Positions 1 to 5,824 of a stretch of DNA of 5,824 nucleotides are shown here, piece after piece. The DNA is taken from the NCBI GenBank assembly GCA_902805755.1, contig CADCUA010000568.1, positions 1 through 5,824 on the forward strand, read 5' to 3'. The position numbers and the translations under genes were made by a program. The stretch comes from an uncultured Lysobacter sp. (GTDB lineage Bacteria; Pseudomonadota; Gammaproteobacteria; Xanthomonadales; Xanthomonadaceae). Position 1 is the first letter of the stretch. The number at the start of each line of letters is the position of its first letter. Below the pieces are notes generated by a model. The model worked only from the letters and a program-made list of their open reading frames with translations, searched no databases and was not told the DNA's origin.

Positions 1-4084
<4,084 letters not shown>

Positions 4085-4095
4085 GTGAGCTACTG

Positions 4096-4099
4096 CCTC
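4096..4099 (-). promoter_or_regulatory. Ribosome binding site of rpoB (modest)
   Basis: GAGG lies 11 bases upstream of the ATG at 4084-4082. That is a short core at a slightly long spacing, weaker than the sites of rplJ and rplL in this window. No closer purine run is present and the encoded N-terminus matches the family, so the start is kept. The weaker site fits the lower output needed for beta than for the stalk proteins, but that link is inference. Confidence 0.6.
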
Positions 4100-4179
4100 G
4101 TTGAACAGGGTGTGCGGTGCGGCCTAGACGCCGGCTCGACACCGCTCGGGCTTTACTGCCGCGAGCCCCGTGGAAAGTT

Positions 4180-4252
4180 AAATTGTCAGTTGGGAGTCGC
4201 TGGTATTGCCGGCACCAGCACGCCCTCTCCCGCTACTTCCAACTGACAACTC
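4180..4252 (-). promoter_or_regulatory. Long-stem RNA structure between rplL and rpoB, candidate RNase III processing site
   Basis: The arm at 4252-4239 (GAGTTGTCAGTTGG) pairs with 4193-4180 (CCAACTGACAATTT). This gives a 14-bp helix in which 11 consecutive pairs are Watson-Crick and the last three outer positions include two G-U pairs. Inside it, GGGAG (4231-4227) can pair with CTCCC (4196-4192), sharing two or three bases with the outer helix. GCTGGT (4219-4214) pairs with ACCAGC (4204-4199) around a 9-base loop. The result is a long, interrupted duplex in the untranslated gap about 95 bases before rpoB. In E. coli the rplL-rpoB gap is a known RNase III cleavage region, and a structure of this shape in the same place suggests the same role. 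Cleavage itself is inferred. The run after the stem (TTTAACTTT) is A/T-rich but is not a convincing terminator tract. Confidence 0.65.
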
Positions 4253-4274
4253 GATTGCAAACGCGGATGCAGGT

Positions 4275-4293
4275 GTGGCGCCAATGGGCGCAC
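4275..4293 (-). repeat. Hairpin with CCATTGGCG arm (copy 2) in rplL-rpoB gap
   Basis: GTGCGCC and GGCGCCAC pair around a CATT loop: five continuous pairs next to the loop, a bulged C, then two more. The CCATTGGCG segment (4287-4279) is repeated exactly at 4359-4351 within another hairpin. The structure sits between the probable attenuator and the long processing stem. No specific function is assigned. Confidence 0.5.
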
Positions 4294-4305
4294 TGCCTGA
4301 CCGCA

Positions 4306-4341
4306 ACAACGGCCAAAGGCCGGGGGCTCACGCCCCCAGCC
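4306..4341 (-). terminator. Probable transcription attenuator between rplL and rpoB
   Basis: GGCTGGGGGC (4341-4332) pairs with GCCCCCGGCC (4327-4318) to give a 10-bp stem with one internal U-G pair, capped by GUGA, a GNRA tetraloop. The following bases, TTTGGCCGTTGT, are only partly U-rich, so the element looks like a leaky terminator. It starts 40 bases after the rplL stop. A second small hairpin, CGGCC-TTT-GGCCG, uses the base of the main stem and would compete with it. In E. coli a partial terminator in this same gap lowers rpoBC transcription relative to rplJL; the same role is inferred here from position and shape. Confidence 0.7.
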
Positions 4342-4348
4342 TCAGGTG

Positions 4349-4370
4349 GTCGCCAATGGAAACCGGCGAC
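4349..4370 (-). repeat. Hairpin with CCATTGGCG arm (copy 1), just after rplL
   Basis: GTCGCC and GGCGAC form six perfect pairs around a 10-base loop, beginning 11 bases after the rplL stop codon. The loop and right arm contain CCATTGGCG (4359-4351), the same nine bases found in the hairpin at 4275-4293. It lies directly upstream of the probable attenuator. It may protect the 3' end of an rplJL transcript ending at the attenuator, but nothing in the sequence proves this. Confidence 0.5.
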
Positions 4371-4381
4371 GCAACTACGAC

Positions 4382-4750
4382 TTACTTGACTTCGACGGTC
4401 GCGCCAGCGGCCTCGAGATCCTTCTTCATCTTCGCAGCGTCGTCCTTCGACGCGCCTTCCTTCACGACGCCACCGGCTTCGGTCAGGTCCTTCGCTTCCT
4501 TCAGGCCCAGGCCGGTGATGGCGCGCACGGCCTTGATGACCTCGACCTTCTTCTCGCCAGCCGACTTCAGGATGACGTTGAACTCGGTCTGCTCTTCAAC
4601 CGGGGCGGCAGCGGCGGCCGGGCCGGCGGCCATGACCGGAGCGGCAGCGGAAACGCCGAACTTGTCTTCGATGGCCTTTACCAGCTCCATCACTTCCATC
4701 AGGGTCATGCCGGCGACGGCGTCGACGATCTGCTCGTTGGACAGGGACAT
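4382..4750 (-). CDS. rplL: 50S ribosomal protein L7/L12
   Basis: The product is the multicopy stalk protein that recruits translation factors EF-G, EF-Tu, IF2 and RF3 to the ribosome and stimulates their GTPase activity. It is 122 residues long, normal for the family (E. coli 121). The N-terminal dimerisation domain spans about residues 1-33 ([20 protein letters not shown] at its start) and would bind the C-terminal helix of L10. A flexible Ala/Pro/Gly hinge covers about 34-52. The factor-binding C-terminal domain runs from about 55 to 122, with the conserved helix pair around [20 protein letters not shown] (residues 68-87) that contacts the GTPases. The gene starts 70 bases after rplJ and has a good ribosome binding site, fitting the need for about four copies per L10. 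It ends with TAA. Confidence 0.99.
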   Translation of the reverse strand: MSLSNEQIVDAVAGMTLMEVMELVKAIEDKFGVSAAAPVMAAGPAAAAAPVEEQTEFNVILKSAGEKKVEVIKAVRAITGLGLKEAKDLTEAGGVVKEGASKDDAAKMKKDLEAAGATVEVK

Positions 4751-4758
4751 TTTGTATT

Positions 4759-4764
4759 ACCTCT
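4759..4764 (-). promoter_or_regulatory. Ribosome binding site of rplL
   Basis: AGAGGT lies 8 bases upstream of the rplL ATG, near-ideal spacing, in an A/T-rich unstructured context (AATACAAA before the start). This open context differs from the structured region ahead of rplJ and is consistent with efficient independent initiation on rplL. Confidence 0.8.
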
Positions 4765-4802
4765 GAAAATTGATCTTACGAATCGGATTCGGGAACGATG
4801 CT

Positions 4803-4816
4803 TGCGTCAGCACGCA
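4803..4816 (-). other. Small hairpin between rplJ and rplL
   Basis: TGCGT and ACGCA pair around a GCTG loop, starting four bases after the rplJ TGA. The stem has five pairs and is not followed by a U run, so it is not a terminator. It may slow ribosome or nuclease movement between the two genes, but it is short enough to be chance. Confidence 0.35.
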
Positions 4817-4820
4817 GGCG

Positions 4821-5366
4821 TCAGGCGGTTTCGGCCACGGCTTCGGTCGTTTCCGCGCCAGCGTCGGTGGCATCGCCACCGCCCTGCTGGTCGGCCACGG
4901 CCTTGACTGCGCGGGCGAACATCGCGGCCGGCTCGGCCAGGACTCGGGCCAGCATGGCCAGTGCCTGTTCGCGCGTCGGCAGCGAAGCGAGTACGTCGAC
5001 ATGGCTGGCCGGATACAGCTGGCCACCCATTGCCACGACTTTCGCCTTCAGCTTGTCGTTACCCTTCGAGAAGTCCTTGATCAGACGCCCGGCAGCGCCG
5101 GGTTCTTCCGTCGAGAACGCATACAGCAGCGGACCGACGAGCGCGTCTTTCGTGCACTCGTATTCGGTACCTTCGACCGCGCGGGCAGCCAGCGTGTTCT
5201 TGACAACTTTCAAGAACACGCCGTTCTCGCGAGCCTGCTTGCGCATGGCGGTCAACTGACCCACCGACATGCCTGCGTACTCGGCAGCAACCAAGGAGTG
5301 GGCGGTCGCGGCGATTCCCGCGAGCTCGGCCACTACTTCTTGCTTCTGAGACAGATTGAGAGCCAT
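4821..5366 (-). CDS. rplJ: 50S ribosomal protein L10
   Basis: L10 anchors the L7/L12 stalk to 23S rRNA and also represses translation of its own mRNA as the L10(L12)4 complex. The protein has 181 residues, longer than E. coli L10 (165). The N-terminal rRNA-binding domain covers about residues 1-135, opening [20 protein letters not shown] and containing the conserved [10 protein letters not shown] segment near 54-63. The long C-terminal helix that docks L12 dimers follows at about 132-162 ([20 protein letters not shown]). The last 20 or so residues are an acidic, Gly/Ala/Thr-rich tail that accounts for most of the extra length. The ATG at 5366 is supported by a strong GGAGGAG site and by the family N-terminus. 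A structured leader with a probable L10-binding element lies upstream. The gene ends with TGA. Confidence 0.99.
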   Translation of the reverse strand: MALNLSQKQEVVAELAGIAATAHSLVAAEYAGMSVGQLTAMRKQARENGVFLKVVKNTLAARAVEGTEYECTKDALVGPLLYAFSTEEPGAAGRLIKDFSKGNDKLKAKVVAMGGQLYPASHVDVLASLPTREQALAMLARVLAEPAAMFARAVKAVADQQGGGDATDAGAETTEAVAETA

Positions 5367-5370
5367 TGCA

Positions 5371-5377
5371 CTCCTCC
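5371..5377 (-). promoter_or_regulatory. Strong ribosome binding site of rplJ
   Basis: GGAGGAG ends 4 bases before the rplJ ATG. It is the strongest ribosome binding site in the window. The GGAGT at 5374-5370 could pair with ACTCC at 5641-5637 in the leader, which would offer a way to hide the site; that pairing is only a possibility read from complementarity. Confidence 0.8.
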
Positions 5378-5392
5378 AAATGAACTCCGCTT

Positions 5393-5460
5393 ACGGCTCC
5401 TGCCGTTTGCGGTCCTGGGCGGCACCTGATCCCTGGCGCCGGGGATACCGAAGGCATCCC
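5393..5460 (-). promoter_or_regulatory. Hairpin array between L10 leader and rplJ start
   Basis: Three consecutive stem-loops occupy the distal leader. The first, 5460-5442, pairs GGGATGCC with GGTATCCC around UUC (8 bp with one G-U). The second pairs GGCGCC (5440-5435) with GGTGCC (5426-5421) around an 8-base loop. The third pairs ACGGC (5406-5402) with GCCGT (5397-5393) around AGGA and ends 15 bases before the ribosome binding site. None is followed by a U run, so they are not terminators. They are likely to shape the mRNA through which L10 binding is communicated to the rplJ start, which is inference. Confidence 0.55.
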
Positions 5461-5498
5461 GGTGGTGGCCACTCCAGAAAAATTCCAGAAAGGCGGCA

Positions 5499-5628
5499 CC
5501 ATCTACGCAGGCCGATCCAAACGGATCCGGATTAAGCAGCCCCGCTTGCCTCGACGGCGAATCCTTGCCAATGCGTGCTTCCATGCACGTCGTCGAAGCG
5601 CGCTGACCGCACCTGCGGTCTTTGACGG
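5499..5628 (-). ncRNA. Ribosomal protein L10 leader (autoregulatory mRNA element)
   Basis: This cis-acting RNA binds the L10(L12)4 complex and represses rplJL translation. A closing helix pairs CGCAGG (5617-5612) with CCTGCG (5511-5506). Below it, CCGTC (5628-5624) pairs with GATGG (5503-5499). The two are separated by an asymmetric internal loop, AAAGAC on one side and TA on the other, a purine-rich kink-like bulge. Inside the closing helix are a 9-bp arm, GCTTCGACG (5599-5591) with CGTCGAGGC (5556-5548), and a hairpin at 5530-5512 whose GATCC/GGATC stem abuts the closing helix. The arm also contains a nested CGTGC/GCACG hairpin. The motifs GACCGCAGGTG, CTTAAT and CCTGCGTAGATGGTG match what I remember of gammaproteobacterial L10 leaders. 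The element ends 133 bases before the rplJ ATG, a location comparable to E. coli. Confidence 0.78.
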
Positions 5629-5634
5629 CTTCGC

Positions 5635-5649
5635 CCGGAGTAAATCCGG
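5635..5649 (-). other. Small hairpin upstream of the L10 leader
   Basis: CCGGA and TCCGG pair around TTTAC. It lies between the rplA terminator and the leader. The adjoining CGTCGTC (5655-5649) can also pair with GACGACG (5594-5588), which overlaps the 9-bp arm of the L10 leader, so this stretch might take part in an alternative fold. No promoter with convincing -35 and -10 boxes could be picked out in this region, although a promoter for rplJ is expected nearby. Confidence 0.4.
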
Positions 5650-5660
5650 ACGACGCCTTC

Positions 5661-5711
5661 AAAAGTGTGGGGCGATGCGCTCGCCCCTCCGGCCCTGCTT
5701 TCGCGGACCGG
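5661..5711 (-). terminator. Tandem hairpin terminator after rplA
   Basis: Two stem-loops stand one base apart just downstream of rplA. The first (5711-5689) pairs CCGGTCC with GGGCCGG, with an inner GC-GAAA-GC cap (GNRA tetraloop) and one bulged A. The second (5687-5669) pairs GGGGCGA with TCGCCCC around GCGCA, seven perfect pairs, and is followed by ACACTTTT. The U run is short, so termination may be partial. The position, 12 bases after the rplA stop, is right for ending or reducing the upstream rplK-rplA transcript before the separately controlled rplJL unit. Confidence 0.65.
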
Positions 5712-5723
5712 GCGTATTCGGAA

Positions 5724-5824
5724 TTACTTGAGCGTCAGCGAAGCCGTATCGACGGTCACGCCGGGGCCCATGGTCGAGCTGATCGACACCTTCTGCAGGT
5801 ACTGACCCTTAGACGTCGCCGGCT
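5724..5824 (-). CDS. rplA: 50S ribosomal protein L1 (C-terminal 32 residues; 5' part outside window)
   Basis: The frame ending at a TAA (5726-5724) encodes a tail containing [18 protein letters not shown], which matches the conserved C-terminus of ribosomal protein L1, where SSTMGPGV is diagnostic. L1 binds 23S rRNA at the mobile L1 stalk near the E site and in many bacteria represses its own rplKA mRNA. The gene begins beyond the right edge. Its place directly before rplJ on the same strand is the standard rplKAJL-rpoBC order. Only the end can be judged; it looks intact. Confidence 0.95.
   Translation of the reverse strand, partial: PATSKGQYLQKVSISSTMGPGVTVDTASLTLK

Noticed and set aside
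4180..4252. Inverted repeat as a mobile-element end or attachment site
   Set aside because: There is no transposase, no flanking target duplication and no disrupted gene. The repeat arms are in a conserved operon gap where an RNA stem is the simpler reading.
4117..4389. 90-residue plus-strand frame filling the rplL-rpoB gap
   Set aside because: The gap is explained by RNA structures on the other strand. The frame crosses both arms of the long inverted repeat and has no ribosome binding site or recognisable domain.
4206..4906. Overlapping 186-residue plus-strand frames opposite rplL and the rplL-rpoB gap
   Set aside because: They overlap each other and a confident L7/L12 gene, and read through the attenuator and processing-stem inverted repeats. 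The predicted proteins have no recognisable features.
4770..5429. 219-residue open frame on the plus strand opposite rplJ
   Set aside because: It is antisense to a confident L10 gene and runs across the structured leader hairpins; the composition is a typical GC-rich shadow.
5641..5668. Possible rplJ promoter with TTGAAG as -35
   Set aside because: No acceptable -10 box is found at 16-18 bases downstream; the sequence at that distance is GC-rich. I could not support a promoter call.

Overview
This window is a core housekeeping locus. It holds the rplA-rplJ-rplL-rpoB stretch of the bacterial L11/L10/beta operon, all read from the minus strand. In transcription order it contains the last 32 codons of rplA (ribosomal protein L1), complete rplJ (L10), complete rplL (L7/L12), and rpoB (RNA polymerase beta subunit) running off the left edge about 26 codons short of its stop. 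The beta protein reads like xanthomonad RpoB along its whole length. It carries an extra charged segment near residues 428-452 that I recall from Xanthomonas and not from E. coli. GC content is high and codon use is strongly GC-biased. I infer a member of Xanthomonadaceae, perhaps in the Lysobacter/Luteimonas area; the genus is not settled by what is visible.

Layout from right to left (5' to 3' on the minus strand). rplA ends at 5724. The 357-base gap before rplJ is dense with RNA structure: two adjacent GC-rich hairpins followed by a short U run (probable rplA terminator), a small hairpin, a multi-helix element that I identify as the L10 autoregulatory leader, three more hairpins, and a strong ribosome binding site. 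rplJ and rplL are separated by 70 bases containing a small hairpin and the rplL ribosome binding site. The 297-base gap between rplL and rpoB holds a 10-bp GUGA-capped hairpin (probable attenuator), a competing small hairpin, two look-alike hairpins sharing a 9-base arm, and a 73-base long-stem structure that resembles an RNase III processing site.

How the parts work together. L10 and L12 form the ribosomal stalk, and free L10(L12)4 complex is known to repress its own mRNA by binding the leader upstream of rplJ. The attenuator and processing stem between rplL and rpoB are the expected place to lower polymerase-subunit output relative to the abundant stalk proteins. Long open frames on the plus strand opposite rpoB, rplL and rplJ are shadows of GC-rich coding sequence. 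I see no mobile element, CRISPR array, tRNA or accessory system. The parts most worth a second look are the non-coding RNA structures in the two larger gaps.
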